From the NCBI RefSeq assembly GCF_014066305.1, contig NW_023501148.1, forward strand, positions 62,001 to 126,000: 64,000 bases of DNA, written 5' to 3'. The notes below the pieces were generated by a model that was given only the letters and a program-made list of their open reading frames with translations, searched no databases and was not told the origin of the DNA. Within the stretch, counting starts at the first letter, position 1. The number at the start of each line of letters is the position of its first letter. The DNA is from Letharia columbiana. Taxonomy: Eukaryota > Ascomycota > Lecanoromycetes > Lecanorales > Parmeliaceae. Positions 1 through 12,974 of this stretch are shown in pieces. Made by a program: the position numbers and the translations under genes.

Positions 1-704
1 TATTTAAAGAGTATTTTTCTTTAAAAGGTAATTATATATATATATAATTAAAAAGAATAAAAATATATTATAAATTTCTATTAAAATAATATAAAGAATA
101 TTATATAATAATTAAAATAATAATAGTAATAGCTTTCTTAGCTAGCTAATTATTATTATCGATTATAATTATAATATATATAATTATAATATATATAACT
201 ATTTATAATAATTATAATCTTAGATTTAGCGATATAATCTATCTATAGCGTATATTTTAAATAAAAACTTACTCTATCTTAAGTTTTTAGAAATATAAAA
301 TAACCTCTATATATTTTATATATATTTTATACTTTATAAGTATTTAGAATTAAAAAAAATATTTTTATTAAATAGAGTAATAAATTGTATAAGATAAAAA
401 TATTAAAAATATTTTTAAAAATATTATTAAAAATATAAATTTTAGATAATAGCTAAACGAGCTTTTTAGATATAAACTTATATACTTTTTAAAATATAAA
501 TCTAAAAAGATATTTAAATAAAATATTAAATATTAATATTTATAAAAAATTTAAATTTATTTTTTATAAATTTTTTTTAATTTATTTAAGATAGCTAATT
601 AAATCTAACTTATTTATAAATTATAAATTAAAATAAATATTATAAAAATTTCTAGAAGAAGATTAAAGAATAGATTTTATAGATTTAAAATTATAGAATT
701 TAAA
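1..704 (-). pseudogene. Copia-like relic, left part
   Basis: The first 480 bases show no recognisable content beyond A+T-rich RIP-type sequence. From about 480 to 704 the sequence aligns by eye with 38450-38690, which lies just upstream (minus-strand sense) of a copia reverse transcriptase relic. The match resumes after the H1 insertion at 1405. I assign it to the upstream (integrase-side) part of a minus-strand Ty1/copia element only by this collinearity; no integrase motif is readable. Stops occur in every frame. Confidence 0.4.
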
Positions 705-1404
705 TTAATATATATAAAAAAATAAAATAAGATTAAGTATAAAAATATTAAGTTTATATATATAACTAATTATAAATTTAAATTCGCTACGCTTTTTAAT
801 TAAATCGATTAAATTATTATAAGTAAATAAATTAATATTCGTAACTATTAAAATCTCGCCCTTTTATATTTCTCTTATTAAAAAAATAGATATATATTAT
901 TAATATATAGAATAACTTTTTTATTTTCTATTAAAATTTTAAAATTTTTTTTTTAAAATTTTAAAACGCTATTTATACTTTTCGAATTTTTGAAAACTTT
1001 AAAATTTAGTCTTATAATTATTAAAGCGAAAAAAATTTAAATATCGTTTATTAAAGTTCGCTCGACAGTTAAATAATCTTAATTAGATATATATTATTTA
1101 ATTTTAAAATAACTTTTTATTTTTTTTATTAATTTTTTTTTTTTTTTAAATTATAGAATAAAATATTGAATTTTAGAAAAAAAAAGAATTATTAAATTTA
1201 ATTCTATAATTATTAAAGTGTAAGAAATTTAAATATCGCTTATTAAAGATCGCTTATTAAAGATCGCTTATTAAAGATCGCTTATTAAAGATCGCTTATT
1301 AAAGATCGCTTATTAAAGATCGCTTATTAAAGATCGTTTATCTACTTATTCGATAATTCTAATTAAAAAAATTATTATAAATCTAATTTATAAATCTTTA
1401 TTAA
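705..1404 (-). mobile_element. H1: short Helitron-like element (HA)
   Basis: Non-coding H-family copy of about 700 bp. Its 3' end (TTAATATATA on the plus strand, from TATATACTAA) is at 705 and its degenerate 5' end at about 1404. It holds two copies of the roughly 200 bp internal unit and an expanded 14 bp subterminal repeat (1237-1334). It interrupts the copia-like repeat seen uninterrupted at 38450-38990, giving an empty-site comparison. The base left of it is A and the base right of it is T, as expected for A^T insertion. Confidence 0.7.
1237..1334. repeat. 14 bp tandem repeat, 7 copies
   Basis: Seven perfect head-to-tail copies of CGCTTATTAAAGAT, then a partial copy (CGTTTAT). It lies just inside the 5' end of H1. 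Other HA copies carry one to about five units at the same place, so this is a variable subterminal satellite of the family. Confidence 0.9.
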
Positions 1405-1760
1405 TAATTATATAATATTTTAAAAATAATATATAATTTATAATTATCGCGAATAAGTTCGATAGATTTAATAATAAAAAATATTAAGTTTAAATCTAAG
1501 AGAATTTTATATATAAATAATATAAATTAAATTAAATTATTAATATAAGTATAAATAAAATATTTAATTAATTTAATTTAATAGATTATATTAAAAATAT
1601 TTAAAATAAAAGCTATCGCGTAATTAGTTAAATATATTATATTAAAGACTTTTATAAAGATTTTTATAAAGATACTAGCTTATTAATTAATTATAGAAAA
1701 TTTAATCTTAAATTTATAAATATTAAAGATCTCGAAATTAATAAAAAATTTAATTATAAA
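1405..1760 (-). pseudogene. Copia-like relic, right part
   Basis: Continues the repeat interrupted by H1. The block around 1430-1610 matches 38700-38880, including the shared tcgcgaataa and aatataaattaaatta stretches. It is heavily RIP-mutated with stops in every frame. Assignment to the upstream part of a minus-strand copia element rests on collinearity with the 38 kb copy. Confidence 0.4.
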
Positions 1761-2985
1761 TTTAATATCTTCTAATACTTTTTTAAATTTAATATCTTTT
1801 AAAATATTAATTATATATTATTCTTTATTTAAAAGCTTAAGAATCTTAATTTCTTCTTTTAAATCTATAATTATAAATTATTTTTCTATAAAATATATAT
1901 TATTAATTTAAATAACTATCTTCTTAATAAGAACTATAATCAAAATCTATATTCTCTCTTATATCTTTTAATATAATATACTTTTTACTTTAATTTATAA
2001 GCTTTTTTAGAGTTATTTTATTATATAAGCGATAGAATTAATTATATATAAATAAAAAAGAAAAGATTTTTAATAATAGAAGATTTAAAAAAAAAATTAT
2101 AATAATTTTAATATTAAATAATTATATTATTAGATAATTAGCGATAGTAATAATTTTAAATTAAAAAGATTTATTAAATTTAAAATTTAATATTATAATA
2201 AAATAAAATATATCTTATATAATAAAATATATTTAATATATTTAATTATATTATTTATTTAAAGTTTATTATAAATAATTAATTTTTATTTAATATTTAA
2301 TAAGACGAGTATAGAAATAATCTTTTAATACTTTATAATATAAATATAATATTTATAAATATATTTATTAGCGATATTTTTAATAAAATCTATATTTATT
2401 ATTATAGCGAATAATATATAAATTATATAAATTTAAATAAATTAAAAAGAGATTTAAATAATTTAAATAGAAATTTAAAATTAATAAGTTAAGTTTAAAG
2501 AAATATTATATACTATTAAAATATTATTTAAAATATTATTTAAAATATTTTAATAATTAAGAAAGAATAAATATTAATTATAAATACTTATAAAATTTAA
2601 ATTAAATTAAATTAAAGTATAGTTAATTTTATAATTTATTAATATTTAAAAGCTTATTAATAAAAAGAAAATTAACGCTTATATTATATATATATTAAAT
2701 ATTTAATAAAATAAAAATTATATAGTTATTTTAAATAAAGTAATTTAAGTTAAGAATATCGCGATTAAAAATTTAAATTAAATAATTTTTAATATTATAA
2801 ATAAAATAAAAATAATATTTTCTAAACTATACTTAATATTAAAAATTAAAAATATTAAAAATATTAAAAATATTAAAAATATTAAAAATATTAAAAATAT
2901 TAAATATATATATAATATTAATAATATATATAATATATATAATATATATAATATTATATTTAATATATATAATATATAAGCTAAA
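1761..2985. other. AT-rich spacer, no gene seen
   Basis: Extremely A+T-rich sequence with stops in all frames and only scattered tcg/gcg. At 2838-2905 there is a 9 bp tandem repeat (ATTAAAAAT, about seven copies), followed by a TATATAATA-rich tract to about 2960. No motif of any transposon protein could be read. Confidence 0.6.
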
Positions 2986-3189
2986 ATATTAACTTTTTTA
3001 TTTTTTATTAACTTTTTTAACTTTTTTAATTAAATTATAGAATAAAATATAAGCTTTTAAATAAAAAAAGAATTTCTAAATTCGATCTTATAAATTATTA
3101 TAGCGTAAGAAATTTAAATATCGCTTATCTATTTACTCGATAGCTCTAATTAAAAAAAATTATAAATTTAATTTATAAACCTTTACTCG
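2986..3189 (-). mobile_element. H2: partial HA element
   Basis: About 200 bp from the 5' half of an HA copy, ending with the intact inner terminus CTTTACTCG at 3181-3189. The 3' half is missing. It abuts H3 with no intervening base. Read on the minus strand, the TTAA end (from CTAA) of H3 is followed directly by the CGAG start of H2, so H2 probably entered at the A^T site formed by the end of H3. Confidence 0.65.
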
Positions 3190-3567
3190 TTAATATATAT
3201 AAAAGAATAAAATAAAGTTAAGCTTAAAAATCTTAAATTTTTATATATAATTAATTATAAATTTAAAATTACTACGTTCTTTAATTAGATTAATTAAATT
3301 ATTATAAATAAATAAATAAATATTTATAATTATTAAAAAAGTAGATATATATTATTAATATATAAAATAAATTTTTTTATTTTTTATTTTCTATTAAAAT
3401 TTTAATTTTAAATTATAGAATAAAATATAAACTTTTAAAGAAAAAAAAAATTCTTAAATTTAAATTTATAATTATTAAAGCGTAAGAAATTTAAATATTA
3501 TTTATTTATTTACTCGATAGCTCTAATTAAAAAATAATTTAGAATTTAATTTATAAATCTTTACTCG
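3190..3567 (-). mobile_element. H3: short Helitron-like element (HA)
   Basis: A 378 bp HA copy, from TTAATATATATA at 3190 to CTTTACTCG ending at 3567. It has a single internal unit. It is non-coding and arranged head-to-tail with H2. Confidence 0.75.
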
Positions 3568-5462
3568 TAATATATAATTAAATTAATTCTTTCTAGAAAA
3601 ATATAATTATTATTAAAATTCTTATTCTTCTCTAAAATAAAAATATTAGAAAAATATTTTCTTAATATACTTACACTTAATATTAAAACTCTTCTCTATA
3701 TTATTAAAATTAATTACGATAATTTAATTTTTTTTTAATATAAACTTTTTAAATATTAAATAAAAGATTTTAATTTTAATTTTTCGAGAAAATATTTAAA
3801 TTTATATTTAAAGACTTTATATAAAAAGTATATTTCGCGATTAATTTCTAAATTATCGACTTTATAATATTTAATAAATAATCTATTTTTATTTATATTA
3901 TTATTATTACAAATAGTATATATAATAATATTACTATCTTTAAATAATATTTAATAAATCTCTTTATTTATTATAATATAAATATTTTTCTTTTTATAAA
4001 GCTTATAAATTTAAATATAAATTATTATAAAAATATTAATAAAGTTTTTAAATTTTAAAAGTAAGACTTAAATTAGAAAGAGCTTTAATAAAAATTAATA
4101 AATTAATAATTTTAATAATAATCGTTTAAAACTTCTTTTTATATTAATAGATATCTTTTATTTTTAATTTCTTTTTATATTAATAAATATCGTTTTTGAA
4201 GATAAAAGTAATATTAAATAATTAATAAATTAACTTTATATAGAGTTTAAAATTTTAAAATTTTAAATACTTAATAATATTATTTAATATTATTTAAAAT
4301 TATTTATTATTATAAAAAATTTTAATAAATTATTAATTATTATATTTAAAATATAAGAAAATAATTATATAAAATTTAAATTTAATAAATTTAATAAAGA
4401 GTAAAAGATTATTAAGTATTAATTAATTTTTAATATTTTATTTTTATTTAATTTATTTAATAAAGCTATAAAAATATAAAGATAATAATAAATTCTTTAA
4501 CTAATTTAGATAAGTATATTATTAATTAAATTCTCTAATTTTTAATATTAAAGTTCTTTAATTATCTTAATAACTTTTTTTACTATTATAGTATTTAGAA
4601 TTAATCTCTAATATAATCTCTATAATTTTATTATTATTAATTATTTAATTATTTAATTATTTAATATATATTAAAAGTTTAAAAAGTAATTACTATCTAT
4701 ATATTTACTTTAATATCTTTAAAAAATAATTTCTTTTAATTAAATTTATTTTATAAATAATATTAGAAATTAATCTATAATATAATATTACTTTTTATTA
4801 ATTATAGTTTTTCTATTTATTTTATTAAATATAATTATTATAATTATATTTATTAAATACTTTATTATATAATAACTATAGTTTTTATATATATTAATAT
4901 TTATATTTATATTAATAAATAGATATTTATAAGATTAAAGATAAATATAAATATATAGAGTTATAAGCTATATTATATAAATTTATAAATTTATAATTAT
5001 CTTATTTAAGATAAAATCGCTATTATTTAGAATAATAATATTAATAATTAATTAAATATATCTAAAATTAGAAGTATATTAAAAAAAATTAAAGTAATAA
5101 ATAATTTAAAATTATATATTATTACTTAATCTTTATATCTCTATATTATTATTCTTTTTAAATAAATAATTATAATATAATAATATATTTAATATAAATA
5201 TTATATTAAAGAAGAATCTTTTTATTTAACGTAGTAAAAATAATAAAGTTATTTTATATTATAAATTTATATTATAAATTTACTTTACTTTATTTTATTA
5301 ATTATTAATTTTTATATATATATAATATAAATCTATTTTAATAAATCTAATTATTTTCTTTATTATAAGTTTAAATCTATAAATTAATTTTATAATCTAT
5401 TTTTTTAATTAGAATTATTATTAAGAAATAGTTTTTAATATTATATAATATTAATATAATAT
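3568..5462. other. AT-rich spacer, no gene seen
   Basis: About 1.9 kb of RIP-type sequence. No readable protein motif and no repeat shared with the rest of the window was recognised. CG survives in isolated tcg/gcg. It may be fully degraded transposon DNA. Confidence 0.55.
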
Positions 5463-7669
5463 AAAGTTATTTTATTAATCTATATAGTCTATAGATATAT
5501 ATATATATATATAAAAACGCGCTAAGATTTCATTAGAAAGATATATTAAGTATAAAGAATTAATTTATAATAATTACGCTATATAATAAAGCGAGATAAA
5601 GCGTAATTTTAGATATCTAATATTATCTCGCTTTAGATCGAGATTTTAATAAAATAAAATAAAGTTAAAATAGAATTTTTCTATTAAGATAATAAGAATA
5701 TCTTATTATCTCGCTAAGTCTATTAATTAAATTAATTTAAAATTATTACTCTTATAATATTTTTATAATATTTCTCTAATATCTCGTAAATATAACTTTA
5801 TATATATTCTAAATATCTTTTTAAGTCTCTTTTTAATTATCTATATTTTATACTCTAATTTAAAATATAATATTATATTCTATACTTTATTTTACTCTAT
5901 TTCTATTATATAATATTAAAATTTAAAGAAGTTATTTAGAGATACTTAGAGTTTATTAAATTAACGAGATATATTCTAAAACTCTAGCTTTAAATTAAGA
6001 TAAAATCGAAATTTCGAGCTTTCTCGAAATCTCGACTCGAAATCTTATCTTAATCTCGATCTCTTTCGAAATCTTATTAAGATTTCTCGCTTCATTATAT
6101 AGCGTAAGAATAATTATCTATAAAAAATAGAGAAAGATTATATTCTTATAATAAGAAGTATCGAAATATCGAAAAGAAATAGAGATAATATATTAATTAG
6201 TAATATAAATTTTATATTATCTTCTATCGTAGTAAAATTATTTAAATAATAAAATAGCTATAGATATCGAATAATTTTAATTTATTTAAATATATATCGT
6301 TTAATATTTCTTCTATAGAGATTTAATTAATTAAAATAAAGATAATATATTAATTAGTAATATAAATTTTATAATATCTTCTATCGTAGTAAAATCTTTC
6401 GAATAATAAAATAGCTATAAATATCGAATAATTTTAATTCATTTAAATATATATCGTCCGATATTTCTTTTTAGAGATCTAATTAACTATAATTATCGTA
6501 GTAGATTTTTTTATTATAATATTATTATAGTAATATAATATAATAATATAATAGAAATAATAGATTAAATTATAATAATATTGTTTACTTACTAAGTAAT
6601 AATTAATTATAAAATTATAAAAAGTATATAACGTAAGATCTCAATAGCTAAGTTATATTCTTAATAATAATAATTTTATTACTATTTAATTTCTTTATAA
6701 TATTCTTTATAATATTTTTCGTATTTACTTATTATAGTAACTTCTCTTATACTAATTAAATAAATTAATATAAAATTATAGAGAGTAGATCTATTATATT
6801 ACTACTACTATTAATTATATTTATAATATTCTTTATAATATTCTCTATAATTATTTATTATAATTTTTTCTCTTATTTAATTAAGTACTTTAATTAAGTA
6901 ACTAATTAAATAGCTAATTAAGAAAATAATTAAGTAATTAATTAACGATTTAACTAAGTAGATTATTAAGCTAATAGAATAAATAGTATTAATTAAGCGA
7001 TTAATCGAGTATTATTAACTTAAAAGAAGTATATAAAAAAAATAATAACTATAAATTCGTTTAAGCTCTTTTTAATTTTTAAATATATTTATAAATAATA
7101 GTAGATAATTATTAAGCTCGCTTATAGCCTTAATTATTAGTAATAGCGAATTCGCTAAAGAATAATCTAAGAGCGTTAATAAAGACTTTAAGAGGCGAAT
7201 AAAAGAAGTATATATATCTAAAGCGTTTAGTAACATTTTCGCGAGAGATATCGAGAATAAATATATTTATATTAATAAATTAATAAAATAATAAAAAAAA
7301 AATAATATATATAAATAAACGAAAGAATTATTAATTAATTTCGAACGCGTTTAATATAACTACGATATTTAAATATTTATTTAACTTATTAATAGTAAAT
7401 TAAATTTTATAATTTTTATAACGTTAGAAAGTATAAAGTAAGCTTTATAATTTAAGAAATTATAAAATAACTATATCTATTATAAGCTAAGTACTTTAAA
7501 GTATAAAACTTCTATATATAAATTTTTAATAAAAAATATATAAAAAGACTATTAGACTAATTTAGTCGATTTAATTAAAAAGCGTAATAAATCTAAATTT
7601 ATAATTAACTATATATATAAATTTAAGATTTTTAAACTTAGCTCTATCTTATTCTATTATATATATTAA
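5463..7669 (+). mobile_element. H4: long Helitron-like element (HB), 5' truncated
   Basis: HB copy lacking roughly the first 150 bp. It starts in the motif around the tatagtctatagatatata tract and ends with TATATATTAA at 7669, followed by T. Its interior is interrupted by an inverted-repeat element (5574-6107). From 6110 it carries the HB hairpin region, now eroded, apparently twice (6180-6300 and 6340-6480), then a degraded tandem array (6540-7030) and the conserved right half with the tcgaacgcgttta tract. It is non-coding and strongly RIP-mutated. Confidence 0.75.
5574..6107. mobile_element. TIR element nested in H4
   Basis: About 534 bp bounded by 23 bp inverted repeats beginning TTACGCTATATAAT at 5574-5596 and 6085-6107, with one mismatch (A/G). 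Aligning H4 with the uninterrupted HB copies at 32910 and 53440 shows that this block is an insertion. AATAATT occurs at both junctions (5569-5575 and 6109-6115) and once in the empty site, so a target duplication of about 7 bp is likely, although it overlaps the repeat ends. No coding capacity. The superfamily is not assignable: hAT (8 bp) and MULE (9 bp) duplications are near but not exact matches. Confidence 0.75.
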
Positions 7670-7873
7670 TAATAAATTTTTATAATATTTTATTTTAATA
7701 TATATATATAATTCTTATAATATTTTATTTATAATATATATATAGCTATTAAATATAATTAACTTTATTAATTAAAGATAAATTAGAAAGTATTTAAATT
7801 AATATTTATTAAGTAATTATTAATATATATATATTAATAAAGCTTTTATATAAATAATTATATTAACTAATAA
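7670..7873. other. Short spacer between H4 and H5
   Basis: About 200 bp of A+T-rich sequence between two same-orientation H copies. No feature recognised. Confidence 0.5.
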
Positions 7874-8309
7874 CGAGTAAAGATTTATAAATTAAATTTA
7901 TAATTAATTTTTTAATTAAGATTATCGAGTAAGTAGATAAGCGAACTTTAATAAGCGAACTTTAATAAATAATATTTAAATTTCTTACGCTTTAATAATT
8001 ATAAGACTAAATTTTAAAATTCTTAAAAATTCGAAAAGTATAAATAGCGCTTTAAAAATTAAAAAAAAAACTTAAAAATTTAATAGAAAATAAAAAAGTA
8101 ATTCTATATATTAATAATATATATCTATTTTTTTAATATAAAAGATATAGAAGAGCGAAATTTTAATAGTTATAAACGTTAATTTATTTATTCGCGATAA
8201 TTTAATCGATTTAATTAAAGCGTCTAGCGAACTTAAATTAATAATTATATATATATATAAATTTAAGATTTTTAAACTTAGCTTTATCTTATTCTATTAT
8301 ATATATTAA
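7874..8309 (+). mobile_element. H5: short Helitron-like element (HA)
   Basis: A 436 bp HA copy running from CGAGTAAAG (preceded by A) to ATATATTAA (followed by T). It contains the subterminal GCGAACTTTAATAA repeats and one internal unit. Non-coding. Confidence 0.8.
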
Positions 8310-10080
8310 TATATTTTTTTTTCTTTCTTCTATTAAGAAAATTTATAATTTATAAAATAAATTTATTAGAATATTATTATTCTATCTATTAAGTTTAACT
8401 AATTAAATCTCTTTATAACTTTTATTTATAATTTAAAATAAATTAAAATTATTAAAAATCTTTTATTCGATAAATGTATTATTAATTAGCTTAATCTAAT
8501 TATTAAAATATTTAAATTAAAATTAAAAATCTTTATAAATAATATTCTAAAAAAAGATATTTAAAAACTTTTATTTTATTTTATTTTATATTATAATATA
8601 ATAATCTTTCTATTAAAAGTAATAAATATAATATTTAATTAATTGGATTTAACTATAGAGAGTATTATAAATATATATATCGCTAAGTCTCAATAAATCT
8701 TTCTTATCTCGATAAATCTTTTAATTTAATTAGGTAATATATTTTAATACTCTTATATACTCGAAATATAGCTTAAATTAAATAAGTAGAAAAAAAATCT
8801 CGACTTCTTTTACTCTCTTTATTTAAGTAAATAGTTATATTCGAATATCGAGTAATAAAGATAAAGAGAATATATATATAAGAAATATTTTATTTATCTT
8901 ATATAAAAATTCCACTTTTTATTAAAAAGCGATTTTTTAAAAATTTTATTTCTAATATACTTAATATATATTAAAAATTAATTAATTTTAAAAGTTTATA
9001 ATATTTAAAATAGAATAAATAAAGTAAAAAGTTAAAGAAATTTTAAAGATTTAATAGTAATAGTAATAATAGCGTTAAAGAAATAGCTATTTCGATATAA
9101 AAAGATAAGTTTATAGAGTATTAAGCTTAATATAATAGCTCGATAAATAGCTTAAATAGATTATTTAAGATATAAGAATTAATTAATAATAAGCTCTTAT
9201 ATACGTAATAAGATTAAAAGACTTAATTTACTCGAAATTTATTTATCTCTTAAAATATTAAAATTAACTCTTTTTTAATAATAAACGTATTACTAAAATA
9301 TAAATAAGATATTATTATCGATTCTTTTTTAATAATAAGTATATTACTAGAATATAAATAAGATATTTACTAGTTAAAAAGATATAATATATTTTATAAG
9401 ATATTTTATATTAAGTAATATTATATTATATTTAATTATTATTTTTTTTTTTTTTCTAATATAATATAAAATCTTAATAATATATATTATAATATAATAT
9501 ATCTATTATATTATATTATAAAATAATATATATATAAGATATTTCGATTAGAATTTCTATATTTAGAAGTATAAGTAGTTATTCTAGTTATTATTCTAAT
9601 TAATTATAGCTATTACTATTATAACTATTATTATTATAACTACTATTAAAATATAACTCTTATATATTTTAATTATCGTATTTTTTAATTATTTAATTTT
9701 ATACTATATTTAAAATCTAATCTTAAAGAGATTTTAGAGAATTAATTCGTTTATTTTATATATTATATATCTAATATTTTAATAGCTATTACTATTATAG
9801 CTATTATTATTTATTATTTAAATAGCTATTATTAATAATAGATATAATAGTAATATTTATAATAATAGTAATTATAATAATAATAGATATAATAGTAATA
9901 GATATAATAGTAGTAATTATAATAGTAATAGATATAATAGTAATAGAGATAATAGTAATAAATATAATAATAATAAATATAGTAATAATAGATATAATAG
10001 TAATAGCTATTATATTAAATTTATCGAATAAATATATTTAAATATAAAAGTTCTAGTCGAGATATCTTATATATATATTA
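8310..10080. other. AT-rich spacer with dispersed repeats
   Basis: No gene. Recognisable parts are: 8900-8985, similar to 31880-31970 (shared actttttatt-aaaagcg block); 9030-9200, similar to 34555-34720 (shared gcgttaaagaaatagctatt); and 9290-9370, a partly doubled motif (attattatcgattctttttt, then a run of aataataagtatatta) that recurs at 15355-15410. From 9550 the sequence passes into low-complexity ATT/AGT tracts. Confidence 0.55.
9780..10015. repeat. Low-complexity AATAGT/AGATAT tract
   Basis: Imperfect repeats built from aatagtaatagatat, about 235 bp long, ending shortly before H6. The variants differ mainly at single bases. A related tract with the complementary flavour (tagctattactattat) lies at 9600-9660. 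Confidence 0.7.
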
Positions 10081-11787
10081 TTAGTATATATAAAAGAATA
10101 AGATAGAATTAAATTAGAAAATCTTAAATTTATATATATAGCTAATTATTAATTCGAGATTATTACGTCTTTTAACTAGACTAACTAAGTTAGCCCGCTA
10201 GCCCTCTTAAGCTTTCTTATTAAAAATTTATATATAGAAGTTTTATACTCTAAAATAATTAGCTTTCTATAAATACTATTTCTTTATAATTAGTAAATTA
10301 TAGAGCTTAATATACGCTTTCTAACGCTATAAAAATAATAAAGTTTAACTTACTATTAATAGATTAAATAAATATTTAAATATAATAGTTATAATAGTTA
10401 TACTAGACGCGTTCGAAATCGAATAATAATTCTTTTATCTATTTATATAATTATTCTTCTTTTATTATTCTATTAATTTATTAATATAAATATAATCGTT
10501 CTCGATATCTCTCGCGAAAACGTTATTAAACGCTTTAGATATATATATCTCTTTTATCTATCTCTTAAAGCTTCTATTAACGCTCTTAGATTATCTCTCG
10601 ACGAATTTATTATTACTAATAATCGAGGCCGTAAGCGAGCTTAATAGCTATTTATTACTACTTATAAACGCGTTAAAAGACTCTTAAAAAGAGCTCGAAT
10701 AAATACGTTTTTCTCTATAGTTATCTTTTAAGCTAGCGATAATAGCTTTTAATCTAGCGATACTATCTCTTAAAACGCGTCTTTCTCTTTTATTTATTCT
10801 TTATCACCCTATTTTAACTATATTTCTTTTATAATTCTATTAATCTATTAAATATTGCTAAATATCTAAGATATATATCTCTTTCGCTTATCTTTTAAAT
10901 TTCTTACTAACGCCTCTAAATTATCTCTCGATAAATTTATTACTATTAATAATTAAGACTATAAGCGAGTTTAATAACTATTTACTATTATTTATAAACG
11001 CGTTAAAAGACTTTTAAAAAGAGCTTAGACGAATTTATAGCTATCGTCTTTCTCTATATACTTCTCTTAAGCTAGCGATACTCGATTAATTACTTAATTA
11101 ATATTACTTATTCTATTAATTTAATAATTTACTTAGTTAGATTATTAGCTAGTTACTTAGTTATTTACTTAATTAGTTACTTAATTAATTACTTAATCTA
11201 ATACTCTTTCTATAAGAGAAGAAGTAAGAGAAGAAATTATAATAGGTAAATATAAAGAATATTACGAAGAAACTAAGTAATAATAAGATTATTATTATTA
11301 AGAATACGATATAACTCTTTAAGATCTTATATTATATTAATTATTTACTTAATTAGCTATTTAATTAATTATTTAATTTAATACTCTATAAGAAAAAAAG
11401 TAAGAGAAGAAACTATAATAGATAAATACGAAGAATATTATAAAGAAATTAAGCGATAATAAGATTTTTAATACTAAGAATACGGCTTAGCTCTTTAAGA
11501 TTTTATATTATATTAATTATTTACTTAGTTAATTATTAAGTAAATACTTCTTTTTTAAATAAGAATATAATTAGTTAGCGATCTATAGTAATAGAAGTAA
11601 ATTAAATAGATTAAATACTATATAGAAAATAAGTAGAGTTTAATTTAACTTAGAGTTAAGGCTTTTATCTTCTTTATTAATTTCGTAATAATAAAAGTAA
11701 GTTAAAAACGTATAGTAAGCGATTAGAGTTCGATTTTTAACTTAGAAAAATTTAACTTTATAAATTTAATTTATAAATCTTTACTTA
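10081..11787 (-). mobile_element. H6: long Helitron-like element (HB)
   Basis: A 1.7 kb HB copy on the minus strand. The 3' end (TTAGTATATA on the plus strand) is at 10081, preceded by A. The 5' end CTTTACTTA closes at 11787, followed by T. It carries two versions of the segment around the gctcgcttataa-like tract (10620 and 10970) and a short tandem-array remnant (11090-11560). Non-coding, moderately RIP-mutated. Confidence 0.8.
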
Positions 11788-11892
11788 TATTATATTATAA
11801 TATTATAGATATATTATATCATAATATATATTATTAAGATTTTATATTATATTAGATATAGAATTATATAAATTTTAATATCTTATATCTTA
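11788..11892. other. 105 bp spacer between H6 and H7
   Basis: Dinucleotide-like TA/AT sequence. No feature seen. Confidence 0.5.
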
Positions 11893-12974
11893 TTAATATA
11901 TATAATAGAATAAGATAGAGTTAAGCTTATAAATCTTAAATTTATATATATAATTAATTATAAATTTAAAGTTATTATACTCTTTAATTAAATCGACTAA
12001 ATAATCGCGAGAAAATAAATTAGTATTTATAATTAATAAATATTTATTAGTATATATAATAGAATAAGATAGAACTAAGCTTGAAAATCTTGAATTTATA
12101 TATATAGCCAATTATTAATTTAGAGTTATTACGCTCTTTAGTTAAATCGACTAAGTTAGCCCGATAACTCTTTCGCGTCTCTCTTATTAAAAATTTATAT
12201 ATAGAAGTTTTATACTCTAAAATAACTAGCTTTCTATAAATGCTATTTCTTTATAATTTCGTAAATTATAAAACTTAGTATACGCTTTCTAACGCTATAA
12301 AAATAATAAAGTTTAATCTACTATTAATAAATAAAATAAATATTTAAATATAGTAGTTATAATAGCTATATTAGACGCGTTCGAGATTGAATAATAATTC
12401 TTTTATCTATTTATTTATTTATATAACTATTATTCTTTTACTACTCTATTAATTCTATTAATTCTATTAATATAAATATAATCGTTCTCGATACCCCTCG
12501 CGAAAACGTTACTAAACGCTTTAGGCACGTATATCTCTTTTACTCGTCTCTTAGAGTCTCTATTAATACGAATTCGCTATTTTTAGCAATCGAGGCCATA
12601 AGCGAATCTAATAGTTATTTACTACTACTTATAAACGCGTTAGAAAGCTCTTAAAAAGAGCCCGAACGGATTTATAGCCATCGTTTTCCTCTATATACTA
12701 CTTAATCAGTCGCTTAGTTAATACTATCTACTCTATTAGCTTAGTAATTTACTTAGTTAATTACTTAATTAGCTATTTAATCTAATACTCTATAAGAGAA
12801 GAAGTAAAAGAAGAAACTATAATAGATAAATACGGAGAATACTACGGAGAATACTACGAAGAATACTATAAAGAAACTAAGCGGTAATAAGACTACTATC
12901 ATTAAGAACACGGCTTAGCTCTTCGAGATTCCACGTTATATACTCTCTACGGTTCTATATTAAATTATTACTTA

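Noticed and set aside
1237..1334. CRISPR-like array
   Set aside because: The 14 bp units are directly contiguous with no spacers; it is a simple satellite in a eukaryotic transposon.
7874..8309. Solo LTR interpretation of HA elements
   Set aside because: No TG...CA ends even after undoing RIP, no 5 bp duplication, and a shared-ends long form without pol. The H12/H13 nest shows zero duplication.
1..10000. Mitochondrial, plastid or low-GC bacterial DNA
   Set aside because: No long open frames, tRNAs or rRNAs. The depletion is specific to CpA/TpG with CpG retained, which is RIP and not general AT bias.
11893..12111. 72-codon minus-strand open frame
   Set aside because: Runs across the junction of H7 and H8; a chance frame in transposon termini.
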